Made by a program: the position numbers and the translations under genes. Shown here piece by piece: positions 55,110 to 63,830 of a stretch of 64,000 bases of DNA (within the stretch, counting starts at the first letter, position 1; every line of letters begins with the position of its first letter). Under the pieces are notes generated by a model. It saw nothing but the letters and a program-made list of their open reading frames with translations, had not been told where the DNA came from and ran no database searches. The DNA comes from Nakamurella leprariae (GTDB taxonomy: Bacteria > Actinomycetota > Actinomycetes > Mycobacteriales > Nakamurellaceae), in the NCBI RefSeq assembly GCF_016918035.1, contig NZ_JAERWK010000007.1:53538-117537 (forward strand). The letters are read 5' to 3'.

Positions 55110-56462
55110 ATGCACATCAATCTCTTCCTTCGCCCCTTCGGCAACCACCAGGCGGCTTGGCGGTACCCGGGCGCCTCGGTGGCCGAGCAGCTCGACCCGG
55201 CCACACTCATCGGCCAGGCCCGGACCGCCGAGCGTGGCCTGTTCGACTCGGTCTTCCTGGCCGACGCCCCCGGGCTCGGGGACAATCCGTGGAACTACCT
55301 GCTCGGCCCGCTCGAGCCGCTGACCCTGCTCGGCGCCATCGCGAGCCGGACCGAGCGGATCGGGCTGATCGGCACGGTGTCGACGACGTACTCCGAGCCG
55401 TACAACCTGGCCCGGCAGATGGCGTCCCTGGACCACATCAGTCGGGGCCGCGCCGGATGGAATATCGTCACCACCGCGTCGTCCCACCCGGCGCGTAACT
55501 TCGGCGCCACCGACCGGCTGCCGCACGCGCAGCGGTACGCCCGCGCCGCCGAGTACGTCGACGTGGTGCTGGCGCTGTGGCACAGCTGGCAGCCGGATGC
55601 GATCGTCGGCGACAAGGCGACCGGGGTGCTCGCCGATCCAGAGCGGGTGTCGCCCATCGACCACCGCGGTGAGTTCTTCACTGTGGCGGGGCCCCTGGAC
55701 ATCGCGCGGCCACCGCAGGGTCACCCGGTCCTGGTGCAGGCCGGATCGTCCACCGACGGCCGGTCGTTCGCCGCCCGGTACGCGGAGGCCATCTTCACCG
55801 CCCAGGAGACCATCGCCTCCGGCCGGCAGTTCGCCACCGATGTGCGGGCGCAGGCCCGCGCCGCGGGCCGGGACGGGGACGCCGTGCGGATCCTGCCCGG
55901 GCTGAGCCCGGTGCTGGCCGACACCGCGGCGCAGGCGCTGGACATCGCCCGCGACCTGCGGTCGCTCAACATCGCGGACAATCCGTTGCGGGTGCTGTCG
56001 GAGCTGGTCGGGTTCGACCTGCTGGACTACGCGGTGAACGACCCGTTCCCGGTGGAGCGACTGGTCCCGGTCGAGGAGTTCCAGGGTCACGCCAGCCGGT
56101 ATGGGCAGATCGTCGAGCTGGTCCGGTCCGGGACCATCACCACCGTCGGTGATCTCGTCGGCTGGCATGAGGGTGGGCGCGGCCACCGGTACTTCGTCGG
56201 TACGGCCGCGCAGCTGGCCGACGACCTGATCGCCTGGGTGGAGGCCGGGGCGGCGGACGGCTTCAACCTGATGCCCGCGCTGATCCCCGACTCGCTGGAC
56301 CGGTTCGTGGACGAGGTCGTGCCGATCCTGCAGGAGCGGGGCCACTTCCGCACCCAGTACAGCGCGACCACCCTGCGGGGCCACTTCACCGAGCCGGTGT
56401 TCCGCAGATCGGCTGCACGCGCAGCGGTCCCAGGGCTCTCCGCGGCGGTGAGCGGGCGGTGA
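55110..56462 (+). CDS. LLM-class flavin-dependent monooxygenase (second Opp operon)
   Basis: A 450-residue NtaA/SnaA/DszA-like monooxygenase (MHINLFLRPFGNHQAAWRYPG) placed between the binding protein and the permeases, an unusual position that ties oxidation to uptake. The flavin-site motif SLDHISRGRAGWNIVTTAS is intact, as are HSWQPDAIVGD, PRPPQGHPVLVQAG-like PPQGHPVLVQAGSSTDGRSF and the C-terminal RTQYSATTLRGHF. It starts five bases after the SBP stop and is overlapped by the permease start (GTGA). Predicted to use reduced FMN and oxygen on the imported compound; it has no short partner. Confidence 0.88.
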   Translation: MHINLFLRPFGNHQAAWRYPGASVAEQLDPATLIGQARTAERGLFDSVFLADAPGLGDNPWNYLLGPLEPLTLLGAIASRTERIGLIGTVSTTYSEPYNLARQMASLDHISRGRAGWNIVTTASSHPARNFGATDRLPHAQRYARAAEYVDVVLALWHSWQPDAIVGDKATGVLADPERVSPIDHRGEFFTVAGPLDIARPPQGHPVLVQAGSSTDGRSFAARYAEAIFTAQETIASGRQFATDVRAQARAAGRDGDAVRILPGLSPVLADTAAQALDIARDLRSLNIADNPLRVLSELVGFDLLDYAVNDPFPVERLVPVEEFQGHASRYGQIVELVRSGTITTVGDLVGWHEGGRGHRYFVGTAAQLADDLIAWVEAGAADGFNLMPALIPDSLDRFVDEVVPILQERGHFRTQYSATTLRGHFTEPVFRRSAARAAVPGLSAAVSGR

Positions 56463-57490
56463 CCGCGATCGAGACGGCGTTGCTGGCGGGTCCGGACGAG
56501 ACTGTGGAGGTCTCGCCCCGGGGCCGTCGGACGCTGACCCGCTACCTGCTCGGGCGCATCGGTCAGGGCGTGTTCGTGCTGTGGGCGGCCTTCACGCTGA
56601 CCTTCGCGTTGCTGTACCTGCTGCCCAGCGACCCCGTCTCGATCATGCTGAACATCGGTGACTCCGGCAGTTTCGCCGACCCCGAGCAGGCCGCAGCGTT
56701 GCGCGCCGAGTACGGGTTCGACCGGCCCGTGATCGTGCAGTACTGGCAGCAGCTGACGGGCGTGCTGCAACTCGACCTCGGTGAGAGCATCCGGACCGGC
56801 CGGGCGGTGACCGCGGAAGTCCTCGCCGCGCTGCCGCCCACCTTGGTGCTGGCCGGGTCCGCACTGCTCCTGGCCGTGATCCTCGGCGTCGGCGTCGCCT
56901 TCCTGGCCGCGTACACCCAGCGGGACGGCCTGCGCCGGGCGCTGCTGATGTTCCCCCCGCTGGGGGTGTCCCTGCCGACCTTCTGGATCGGCCTGATGCT
57001 GCTGCAGATCTTCTCCTTCGAGCTGGGCTGGGTGCCCGCCGTCGGGAACGCCGGCCTGTCGACGCTGGTGCTGCCGATGGTCACGCTGGCCATCCCGACC
57101 GCCGCGGCCATCGCCCAGGTGCTCGCCCGCAGCCTGTTCTCGGTCAGTCGGCAGCCCTACGTGCAGACAGCCCACGCCAAGGGGCTGCCCCGGACCCGGG
57201 TGTACGGGCACCACGTGCTGCGCAACGCGGCCCTGCCGGTGCTGACCGTGCTGGGCACGTCCGTCGGCGGGCTGCTGGCCGGATCGGTGGTCACCGAGAC
57301 GGTCTTCTCCCGGCCCGGTCTCGGTCGGTTGACCCAGACGTCGGTGGGCGCCCAGGACATCCCGGTGGTGCAGGGCATCGTGCTGTTCTCGGCCGTGGTC
57401 TTCGTGGTCGTCAACCTCGTCGTCGACCTGCTCTACCCGGTGCTGGACCCGCGCATCTCCGTGCACGACGGCTCCAGGAGGTCGGTGTGA
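56459..57490 (+). CDS. ABC importer permease, DppB/OppB type (second system)
   Basis: A 343-residue permease from GTG 56459 overlapping the LLM stop. An N-terminal cytoplasmic extension of about 25 residues precedes TRYLLGRIGQGVFVLWAAFTLTFALLYLLPSDP. The DppB pattern continues with EYGFDRPVIVQYWQQL, DLGESIRTGRAVTAEVLAALPPTL and the ATPase-contact loop QTAHAKGLPRTRVYGHHVLRNA. It ends in DLLYPVLDPRISV. It overlaps the DppC-type gene by four bases. Confidence 0.94.
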   Translation: MTAIETALLAGPDETVEVSPRGRRTLTRYLLGRIGQGVFVLWAAFTLTFALLYLLPSDPVSIMLNIGDSGSFADPEQAAALRAEYGFDRPVIVQYWQQLTGVLQLDLGESIRTGRAVTAEVLAALPPTLVLAGSALLLAVILGVGVAFLAAYTQRDGLRRALLMFPPLGVSLPTFWIGLMLLQIFSFELGWVPAVGNAGLSTLVLPMVTLAIPTAAAIAQVLARSLFSVSRQPYVQTAHAKGLPRTRVYGHHVLRNAALPVLTVLGTSVGGLLAGSVVTETVFSRPGLGRLTQTSVGAQDIPVVQGIVLFSAVVFVVVNLVVDLLYPVLDPRISVHDGSRRSV

Positions 57491-58383
57491 CGAGCACGGT
57501 CCCCCGCGAGCGCACCGGCACCGTGAGCCCTGCTCCGGCGACGCCGCCGAGCCGGGCGCAGCGCCGGGTGCGGCCGGCGACCGTCCGGCGTCAGGTCGGG
57601 CTGGCGCTCGCCATCCTGGTCGTGCTGGTCGCGGTCGGGTGGGCGCTGCGGCCGGCCTGGTTCACCGGGTACGACCCGATCATCGGCGTCCCGCTGGACA
57701 AGCTGCAGGCGCCCAGCTGGAATCACTGGTTCGGCACCGACCACCTCGGACGGGACATCTTCTCCCGCATGGTGCACGGCACCGCGACGTCACTGCGGAC
57801 CAGCCTGCTGGCCGTCGCCTTCGGCCTGGTCGTGGGCTGCCTGCTCGGCGTCGTCGCCGGGTACGCCGGCGGGTGGGCCTCGGACGCGATCATGCGGGTC
57901 GTCGACGTCCTGTTGGCCATCCCCAGCCTGCTCCTGTCGCTGGTCATCGTCACGGTGCTCGGGTACGGCACGCTGGACGTCGCCATCGCCGTGGGCCTCG
58001 GCGCGGTGGCCACCTTCGCCCGGCTGGTCCGCGCCGAGGTCGTCCGGGTCCGACGGTCCGCCTACGTCGAGGCCTCCGTCGGCGTCGGCACCCGCTGGCC
58101 CGTCGTGCTGATCCGGCACGTGGTGCCCAACTCCTCCGGACCCGTGCTGGCGCTGGCCGCACTGGAGATCGGGGCGGCCATCCTGGCCGTGTCGGCGCTG
58201 AGTTTCCTCGGCTACGGATCACCGCTTCCCGCCCCGGAGTGGGGCTCGCTGGTGGCCGAGGGCCGCAACTACCTGGCCAGCGCCTGGTGGCTGACCACGC
58301 TGCCCGGGCTGGTCGTCGTCGCCCTGGTGCTGGCCGTGAACCGGATCGGTCGCGCCGTCGGCCGGGAATGGGGAGATCGATGA
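57487..58383 (+). CDS. ABC importer permease, DppC/OppC type (second system)
   Basis: A 298-residue permease from GTG 57487. Landmarks are HWFGTDHLGRDIFSRMVHGTATSLRTSLLAVAFGL, VVDVLLAIPSLLLSLVI, the EAA loop EASVGVGTRWPVVLIRHVVPN and WWLTTLPGLVVVALVLAVNRIGRAVG. It is clearly paralogous to the permease at 38239, supporting duplication of the whole importer module. It overlaps the ATPase gene (ATGA). Confidence 0.94.
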   Translation: MTSTVPRERTGTVSPAPATPPSRAQRRVRPATVRRQVGLALAILVVLVAVGWALRPAWFTGYDPIIGVPLDKLQAPSWNHWFGTDHLGRDIFSRMVHGTATSLRTSLLAVAFGLVVGCLLGVVAGYAGGWASDAIMRVVDVLLAIPSLLLSLVIVTVLGYGTLDVAIAVGLGAVATFARLVRAEVVRVRRSAYVEASVGVGTRWPVVLIRHVVPNSSGPVLALAALEIGAAILAVSALSFLGYGSPLPAPEWGSLVAEGRNYLASAWWLTTLPGLVVVALVLAVNRIGRAVGREWGDR

Positions 58384-60044
58384 CCGGGACGCTCGAGGCG
58401 GCTCCGCCGCCGGCGCTGCAGGTGAGCGGGCTGCACGTCCGGTACCGCGGCGCCGACCGGGACGCGGTGCGCGGCGTCGACCTCACCGTCCGGCCCGGCG
58501 AGACCGTGGCGCTGGTCGGTGAATCGGGTTCGGGCAAGACGACCCTGGCCCATGCCGTCATCCGACTGCTCCCTGCCGGCGCACAGATCACCGCGGGCGC
58601 GGTGTCGGTGGCCGACGATCCGGTGCTGACGCTGTCGGAGCGACGGATGCGGCACATCCGCGGAGGCCGGATCGGTCTCGTCCCCCAGGACCCGACCGTG
58701 TCGCTCAATCCCGTGCACCAGATCGGCCGGCAGCTCGTCGAGGCGGTCCGCGCGCACCGCGCGGTCGACGCGGCGACCGCCCGGGGCATCGCGCTGGAAC
58801 TGCTCGCCCAGGTCGGCTTCGACCATCCCGAGGTGCGGGCCCGGCAGTACCCGCACCAGCTCTCCGGCGGCATGCGGCAGCGGGTGCTCATCGGGATCGC
58901 GTTCGCCGGCCGCCCGGACCTGCTGCTGGCCGACGAGCCGACGTCGGGCCTCGACGTCACCGTGCAGAAGGCGGTCCTCGACCAAATCGACACCCTGGTC
59001 CACGAGCGGGGCACCGCCGTGCTGCTGGTCACCCACGACCTCGGCGTCGCCGCCGAACGCGCCCAGCGGATCGTGGTCATGTACGACGGCCAGGTGGTGG
59101 AGCAGGGTGACGCGGCCGAGCTGCTGTCCGACCCGCAGCACCCCTACACCCGCCGCCTGCTGGCCGCGGCCCCGTCCCTGCGCCCCGCCCGGTTGTCCCC
59201 GTCGACCACCCGACCCCGCCCGGACACCCCCGCGCCCGCACCCGCGGCACCACCGTTCCTGCTGGTGGACAGGGTGTCCCGGTCGTTCCCGGCCACCCTG
59301 CCGGACGGCCGCCGATCGATCCTGCACGCGGTGCGGGACGTCTCGTTCACGGTGCCGGCGGGCAGCACGTTCGCCCTGGTCGGCGAGTCCGGGTCGGGCA
59401 AGACGACCACGGCCCGGATCGTGGCCATGCACGAGCGGGCCTCGAGCGGGCTGGTCAGAGTCGGCGACACCCCCATCACCGGGCTCACGGGGGGCGGGAA
59501 ACGGCCGGTACGGCGGGTGGTGCAGATGATCCACCAGAACCCGTTCTCGTCGCTGGATCCCCGGTGGACGGTCCAGCGGATCGTGGCGGAGCCGTTGCGG
59601 GCGTGGCGCATCGGCACCCGGGCCGAGCGCACCCGGCAGGTGGTGGAACTGCTCGACCGGGTGGGACTGCCGGCGTCGGTGATCGATCGCCGGCCCGTTG
59701 AGCTGTCCGGCGGGCAACGCCAGCGGGTGGCCATCGCCCGCGCGCTGTCGATCCGGCCCCCCCTGCTGGTGCTGGACGAGCCGGTGTCCGCCTTGGACGT
59801 CTCCGTGCAGGCTCAGGTCCTGCAACTGCTGGTCGATCTGCAGGCCGAGCTCGGCACCACGTACCTGTTCATCTCGCACGACCTCGCCGTGGTGCGGCAG
59901 ATCTCCGACGCAGTCGGGGTGATGCGCGCCGGGCGGCTGGTCGAGGCCGGACCGACGGCGGCGGTGCTGCGGGAGCCGCAGCACGCGTACACCCGAGCCC
60001 TGATCGACGCCATCCCCCGACCAACCACCGGCGCACCGGCCTGA
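58380..60044 (+). CDS. Fused DppD-DppF-type ATPase (second system)
   Basis: A 554-residue two-domain ATPase from ATG 58380. Domain 1: GESGSGKTTLAHAVIRL, LVPQDPTVSLNPV, LSGGMRQRVLIG, LLLADEPTSGLDVTVQ. Domain 2: GESGSGKTTTARIV, MIHQNPFSSLDPRW, LSGGQRQRVAIA, LLVLDEPVSALDVSVQAQ. The same fused arrangement and a Pro/Ala linker are found in the 39153 protein. It completes the second Opp-type importer, followed 19 bases later by the aldolase-family gene. Confidence 0.95.
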   Translation: MTGTLEAAPPPALQVSGLHVRYRGADRDAVRGVDLTVRPGETVALVGESGSGKTTLAHAVIRLLPAGAQITAGAVSVADDPVLTLSERRMRHIRGGRIGLVPQDPTVSLNPVHQIGRQLVEAVRAHRAVDAATARGIALELLAQVGFDHPEVRARQYPHQLSGGMRQRVLIGIAFAGRPDLLLADEPTSGLDVTVQKAVLDQIDTLVHERGTAVLLVTHDLGVAAERAQRIVVMYDGQVVEQGDAAELLSDPQHPYTRRLLAAAPSLRPARLSPSTTRPRPDTPAPAPAAPPFLLVDRVSRSFPATLPDGRRSILHAVRDVSFTVPAGSTFALVGESGSGKTTTARIVAMHERASSGLVRVGDTPITGLTGGGKRPVRRVVQMIHQNPFSSLDPRWTVQRIVAEPLRAWRIGTRAERTRQVVELLDRVGLPASVIDRRPVELSGGQRQRVAIARALSIRPPLLVLDEPVSALDVSVQAQVLQLLVDLQAELGTTYLFISHDLAVVRQISDAVGVMRAGRLVEAGPTAAVLREPQHAYTRALIDAIPRPTTGAPA

Positions 60045-60063
60045 TGACCACGGAGACCGCACG

Positions 60064-60876
60064 ATGACCGCCACCGCCACCGCCACCGCCACCATCCGGG
60101 CCGGAGCCGACCACCGCACCCGCATCGAGCGCGCCGTCGCGGCCCGAGGCGTGGCCGTCGGCACCTCAGTCGGACTCGGCATCCCGGAGGGCATCGCCGT
60201 CGCCGCGGCCGCCGGCCTGGACTTCGTGCAGATCGACGGCGAGCACACCCACCTGCCGATCGACACGATCAACACCGCCGCGGCGCTCGCGGCCGCCCTT
60301 GACATCGCCGTCCTGGTCCGCGTTCCCGAAGTGACGGCAACCGCCGTGACGCACACCCTGGCCACCGGGGTGACCGGCATCATCGCTCCCCGCATTGAAA
60401 CCCGGTCGCAGGCCGAGGCCCTGGTCAGGCACGCGCACCTCCCGCCGCGGGGCACCCGTGGCGTGGGCGGGCGGCGGCCGCTGCACGAGCCGGCCCACTC
60501 CGAGCAGGACGAGCGACACACCCAACTGTGGATCATCATCGAGACCGCCCGAGGAATCGAGCATCTCGCCGAGATCCTGGCCGTCCGGGGCATCTCCGCG
60601 GTGCTGCCCGGTCCGTTCGACCTGTCGTACGACCTCGGCGTCCCCGGTCGGGTGGACCACCCGACGGTCCGCGCCGGCGTCGACGAGATCTACCGGGTCT
60701 GCGTCGAGCAGGGAGTGCCGGTGATCGGATCGCACACCACCGAACCCGGTGGCGCCCGGACCGCCCACCGCAAGGGTGCTCGCCTGCTCCTCGCACCCGC
60801 GGACACCGGCGTGCTGCAGCGGGCCCACGCCGCCAACCGAGCGGAGATCATGGCGGCCGTGACCGACAGTGGCTGA
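60064..60876 (+). CDS. HpcH/HpaI-type aldolase/citrate-lyase-family enzyme
   Basis: A 270-residue TIM-barrel protein with the family motifs GTSVGLGIPEGIAVAAAAGLDFVQIDGEHTH (metal region), VLVRVPEV, GIIAPRIETRSQAEALV (the metal-ligand Glu) and IIIETARGIEHLAEILAVRGISAVLPGPFDLSYDLG. These enzymes perform metal-dependent retro-aldol cleavage of 2-oxoacids such as 2-keto-3-deoxy acids. As the last gene of the transporter operon it probably processes the carbon fragment left after C-S oxidation (inference). A long hairpin follows 95 bases after its stop. Confidence 0.87.
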   Translation: MTATATATATIRAGADHRTRIERAVAARGVAVGTSVGLGIPEGIAVAAAAGLDFVQIDGEHTHLPIDTINTAAALAAALDIAVLVRVPEVTATAVTHTLATGVTGIIAPRIETRSQAEALVRHAHLPPRGTRGVGGRRPLHEPAHSEQDERHTQLWIIIETARGIEHLAEILAVRGISAVLPGPFDLSYDLGVPGRVDHPTVRAGVDEIYRVCVEQGVPVIGSHTTEPGGARTAHRKGARLLLAPADTGVLQRAHAANRAEIMAAVTDSG

Positions 60877-60970
60877 CCCATCAGCTCGGCGCAGCCCAAC
60901 CAGTGATGACCATTCGGGTGCGTCGGACTGCGAACTCCGACCGTTGTCCCGTCAGCAACTCCCGATGCGA

Positions 60971-60999
60971 GACCGCACGCTTCGGGATCGTGTGCGGTC
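60971..60999 (+). terminator. Hairpin downstream of the second Opp operon
   Basis: GACCGCAC (60971-60978) and GTGCGGTC (60992-60999) make an exact eight-pair stem with a 13-base loop, 95 bases downstream of the aldolase stop. It marks the right end of the island's last operon. Confidence 0.5.
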
Positions 61000-61079
61000 A
61001 CGTCCCCGATGCAGCGAGCCTCGCCCCAGCCATCCCGGCGGACGATCACCCTGTCAACGGTTGCTGGGGTCCGGTGTTC

Positions 61080-61775
61080 GACGACCGTCGGGTCGGGTGT
61101 CGATCAGCGCGCTGGGGATGACGGAGTTGATCGTCCGCCGATCGGCGCGTCGCCGGCACTTGCGCAGCGGCCGCCCGGTCGGCAGCCTGGCGGGTGAGTT
61201 CCAGTGCCAGTCACCTTTTCCGCCGTCGTCGAGCGCCTGGTAGATCGTCTCGTGGCACACGTGCCAGGCCGGCCGGTCCGGGAACTGCCGACGCAGCCAG
61301 GCGGCGATCTGCTGTGGGCTCCACACCAGGCGCAGCTTGTCCTGGACGGCCGCACGCAACTTGGGGTCCTGACCGATCCTGCCGGTTCGCGGCCGCCCGG
61401 CCCGTCCCCGAGCCCGGCCGTGCGCGAGCACCGGGTCGGAGCGTTGCTGGTCGTACGGTCGCATGTTGCGGTGGAGCGCCCGAGAGATCGTCGACGGTGC
61501 TCGACCGAGCCGACGCGCGATCTCCCGCACGGCCAGCAACCGCTCTCGCAGCACGGCGATCCGCTCCCGCTCCAGCAGCGACAGGCACCGACCGGAGCGG
61601 GTCTCATCGGCCACCCGGGCCGGCGGGATCCCGCGACGCTCGGCCCGCCACCGGTACCCGGCCCAAGGCCGATGCCCACCCGGCGGCACGCCTCCACCGT
61701 GCCCACGCCGGACAACACCAATGCCCAGTACTCGTCCTCGAAGCTCAACCGCCGCCTGCGATCCCGTCGCGCCAT
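61080..61775 (-). pseudogene. Frameshifted, truncated IS30-family transposase
   Basis: The reading starts at ATG 61775 (MARRDRRRRLSFEDEYWALVLSGVGTVEACRRVGIG) and has to change frame near 61655-61672 to continue GYRWRAERRGIPPARVADETRSGRCLSLLERERIAVLRERLLAVREIARRLGRAPSTISRALHRNMRPYD (helix-turn-helix region) and KLRLVWSPQQIAAWLRRQFPDRPAWHVCHETIYQAL. These are IS30-type N-terminal and central motifs. The catalytic core that should follow (GHWEGDLI and the rest of DDE) is missing: the match fades after INSVIPSALIDTRP near 61090. Frameshift plus 3' truncation mean it is inactive. Confidence 0.8.
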
Positions 61776-61925
61776 CCACACTTCTTGATTTAGCAGGCGT
61801 GACACATACTGGAGCAGGCCGCACCGCAGAGGGTCAGTTTGCAGCGACCGCCGACACCTCTGTCCTGCCCGAGCCTGGTCCGGTCGACGATCACCGTCCG
61901 GGCATCCACGCCCTCGGTCCGGGGC

Positions 61926-62297
61926 TCAGAACGCGTACGGGCCGAACCGAGCCCAGGCCACCAACGCGGCCAACACCAGCAGGACGCCGCTCGGCACCAA
62001 CGCCGACCACTCGCGACGGGCCACGTGCATCGCGACCGCGCCGGCCATCACCAGCGCGAGCCCCGTCGCAGCGACCGGCACCACCACCGGGGCCACGCCG
62101 ATCAGAGCGGGCAGGACCACGCCGACCGCGCCTGCCACCTCGAGCACACCGATGGCCGGCGGTGCCCAGCTTGGCGCATCGGCGGCCCATGGTTGCGAGG
62201 CGACGTACCGCTCTCGCGGCAGCACCAGCTTGAAGACGCCCGAGAAGGCGAGCGCGGCGGCAAGCACACCGGCGATGATCCAGAGCAGAACATCCAT
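61926..62297 (-). CDS. DoxX-like small membrane protein
   Basis: From ATG 62297 (MDVLLWIIAGVLAAALAFSGVFKLVLPRERY) the protein has 123 residues with four hydrophobic helices: FSGVFKL, PAIGVLEVAGAVGVVLPALIGVAPVVVPVAATGLALVMAGAVAMHVARRE, and a C-terminal VPSGVLLVLAALVAWARFGPYAF. This is the DoxX-like (DoxX_2) pattern; relatives take part in membrane-linked redox or thiol stress, but the function here is open. It is divergent from a MarR regulator and shares a palindromic operator region. Confidence 0.85.
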   Translation of the reverse strand: MDVLLWIIAGVLAAALAFSGVFKLVLPRERYVASQPWAADAPSWAPPAIGVLEVAGAVGVVLPALIGVAPVVVPVAATGLALVMAGAVAMHVARREWSALVPSGVLLVLAALVAWARFGPYAF

Positions 62298-62320
62298 GGG
62301 GGAACACACCTCACGTCGAT

Positions 62321-62340
62321 TGACTTCAACAATTAAGTCA
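62321..62340. promoter_or_regulatory. MarR-type palindromic operator
   Basis: tgacttcaacaattaagtca is a 20-base inverted repeat (TGACTT-N8-AAGTCA) in the 90-base divergent region between the DoxX gene and the MarR gene, 24 bases upstream of the DoxX start. Its size and symmetry fit a MarR dimer site. The AT-rich centre stands out against the GC-rich surroundings. Confidence 0.6.
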
Positions 62341-62387
62341 CCGTACGACGCGATGAGTTCAACGTGCAAGTGATGCTACGGTGTCTC

Positions 62388-62876
62388 GTGACCACCGCGC
62401 CCCGTTGGCTGGACGACGACGAGCTTCGGACCTGGCTCGCCCTCTTCTCAGTACTGGTGAGGCTGCCCGGAGCGCTCGACGCCCAGTTGCAGCGCGACGC
62501 CGGGATCAACCTGTTCGAGTATCAGGTGCTGGCCGCGCTGTCCGTTGCGCCCCGACGCCGACTGCGGATGAGTGTGCTCGCCGCGATCTCGGAAGGCTCC
62601 CTGCCGCGGCTGTCCCAGGCGGTCAAACGCCTTGAGCATCGCGGTTGGGTGAAGCGTTCACCCGACCCGGACGACGGTCGCTACACGCTCGCGGTGCTCA
62701 CCGACGCCGGCATGGCGACGGTCGCCGACCGTGCCCCCGGGCACGTGGCCGAGGTACGGCGGCTGGTGTTCGATCCCCTGGCCGACGGCCAGTCGCAGCA
62801 GTTGCAGGACATCTGTGGGCGCATCATGCGTACCGTCGACTCCGGTGGCCCGTACCCCGGCGCCCGCCCGTACTGA
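62388..62876 (+). CDS. MarR-family transcriptional regulator
   Basis: GTG 62388 (VTTAPRWLDDDELRTW) gives 162 residues; GTG 62364 would add eight. The MarR fold is clear: RTWLALFSVLVRLPGALDAQLQRDAGINLFEYQVLAALSVAP, a winged helix RLRMSVLAAISEGSLPRLSQAVKRLEHRGWVKRSPDPDDGRYTLAVLTDAG and a C-terminal dimerisation helix. No ribosome site precedes it, while TACGGT (62377-62382) could be a -10, so the message may be leaderless. The palindrome at 62321 suggests that it controls itself and the divergent DoxX gene. Confidence 0.87.
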   Translation: MTTAPRWLDDDELRTWLALFSVLVRLPGALDAQLQRDAGINLFEYQVLAALSVAPRRRLRMSVLAAISEGSLPRLSQAVKRLEHRGWVKRSPDPDDGRYTLAVLTDAGMATVADRAPGHVAEVRRLVFDPLADGQSQQLQDICGRIMRTVDSGGPYPGARPY

Positions 62877-63830
62877 CTGACGTCGTTGTCCGCGGCAGGG
62901 TGCGCGCCCTGGCGCAACTCAGCCGGTCGTCCACGTTCCGGCGGGTGGAACCATCAGCACACATCGACAAGTACCAGCAGGCCGACCAGCGTCGCCGCTC
63001 TCCGCCTGGGATCATTGGGTGCGCTCCCAAGCTGATCTGGAAGACAAGGACTGCAACAGCAGCCAGTTCGTGCGGTGGACATCACTGCGTGACGTAGCCG
63101 CCGTTGACCGGCCCCGGACTGCTGCCTGAGCCGGAGGCTCAGCCCAGGACGAGAAGCTGTTCGCTCAGTCAGTTCGGCCCAGCGCCCGCCGCACTGGCAG
63201 GGCGCCTGATGGCATGATCGGTCCACACCTCGCTGATCCAGCGGTGGTGGCGAACGCGTCCAGCTGCAGCGCTGGGTATTGGTCGATGGTCGAGACCCGG
63301 GCGTTGCCGAAAGGTCGACAAGTTCATCAACGACTACAGCGCCACCCCACACCCACGCCGTGACGGCCCGCGTCCGCTCAGAGCCGCCTGTCAGTCACCG
63401 CCACCTTGGGGCGTAATTGTCGACCGTCCCAGTGGGTTCGGTGGGGCCGTGCCCGAAGCTGCTGAGGTCTGCCACGGCCGGCCAGGACCCACCCTTCCTG
63501 TCGACGGGAGCCTGGGTCGGGACGCCGAGTCGGGCAACCTGCATGGCCTGCATTCCGCAGGTGTCCCACCGGCCCTACCGGGCTTGATCGTCGACCAGGA
63601 CGGCATCCTTGGGTGCTACCTGGATTGCCGTCAGGCCGCTCGGTAGAACTGCTCGTCGGGTCTGGCAGCTCCGACCTCGCACGGCAGGACCATCTCGTCG
63701 ACCAGACCATCCAACTACCGATGCATGAGCAGTGATTCGGGGGGCTCAGGGCATTCGCTGACCAGGCCGATCCGTCGGTCGTCCGTGCACAGCCTGCGGA
63801 GCAGGTCCCTGGCGTCCTCGAAGGAATGGG
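62877..63830. other. About 950 bases without an intact gene; decayed coding-like sequence
   Basis: No complete reading frame with recognisable motifs is present on either strand. Fragments look once-coding: around 63314-63361 a plus-strand frame reads VDKFINDYSATPHPRR, faintly like the C-terminal end of an IS630-type transposase, and on the minus strand around 63430-63590 there is GRWDTCGMQAMQVARLGVPT-like sequence interrupted by stops. The short ORFs seen here have atypical codon use. I interpret the stretch as remnants of mobile elements between the MarR gene and the IS21-type element. Confidence 0.45.

Noticed and set aside
63314..63361. IS630-type transposase C-terminal fragment
   Set aside because: Only about 15 residues resemble it (VDKFINDYSATPHP); too little to annotate as an element, so it is mentioned only within the decayed stretch.
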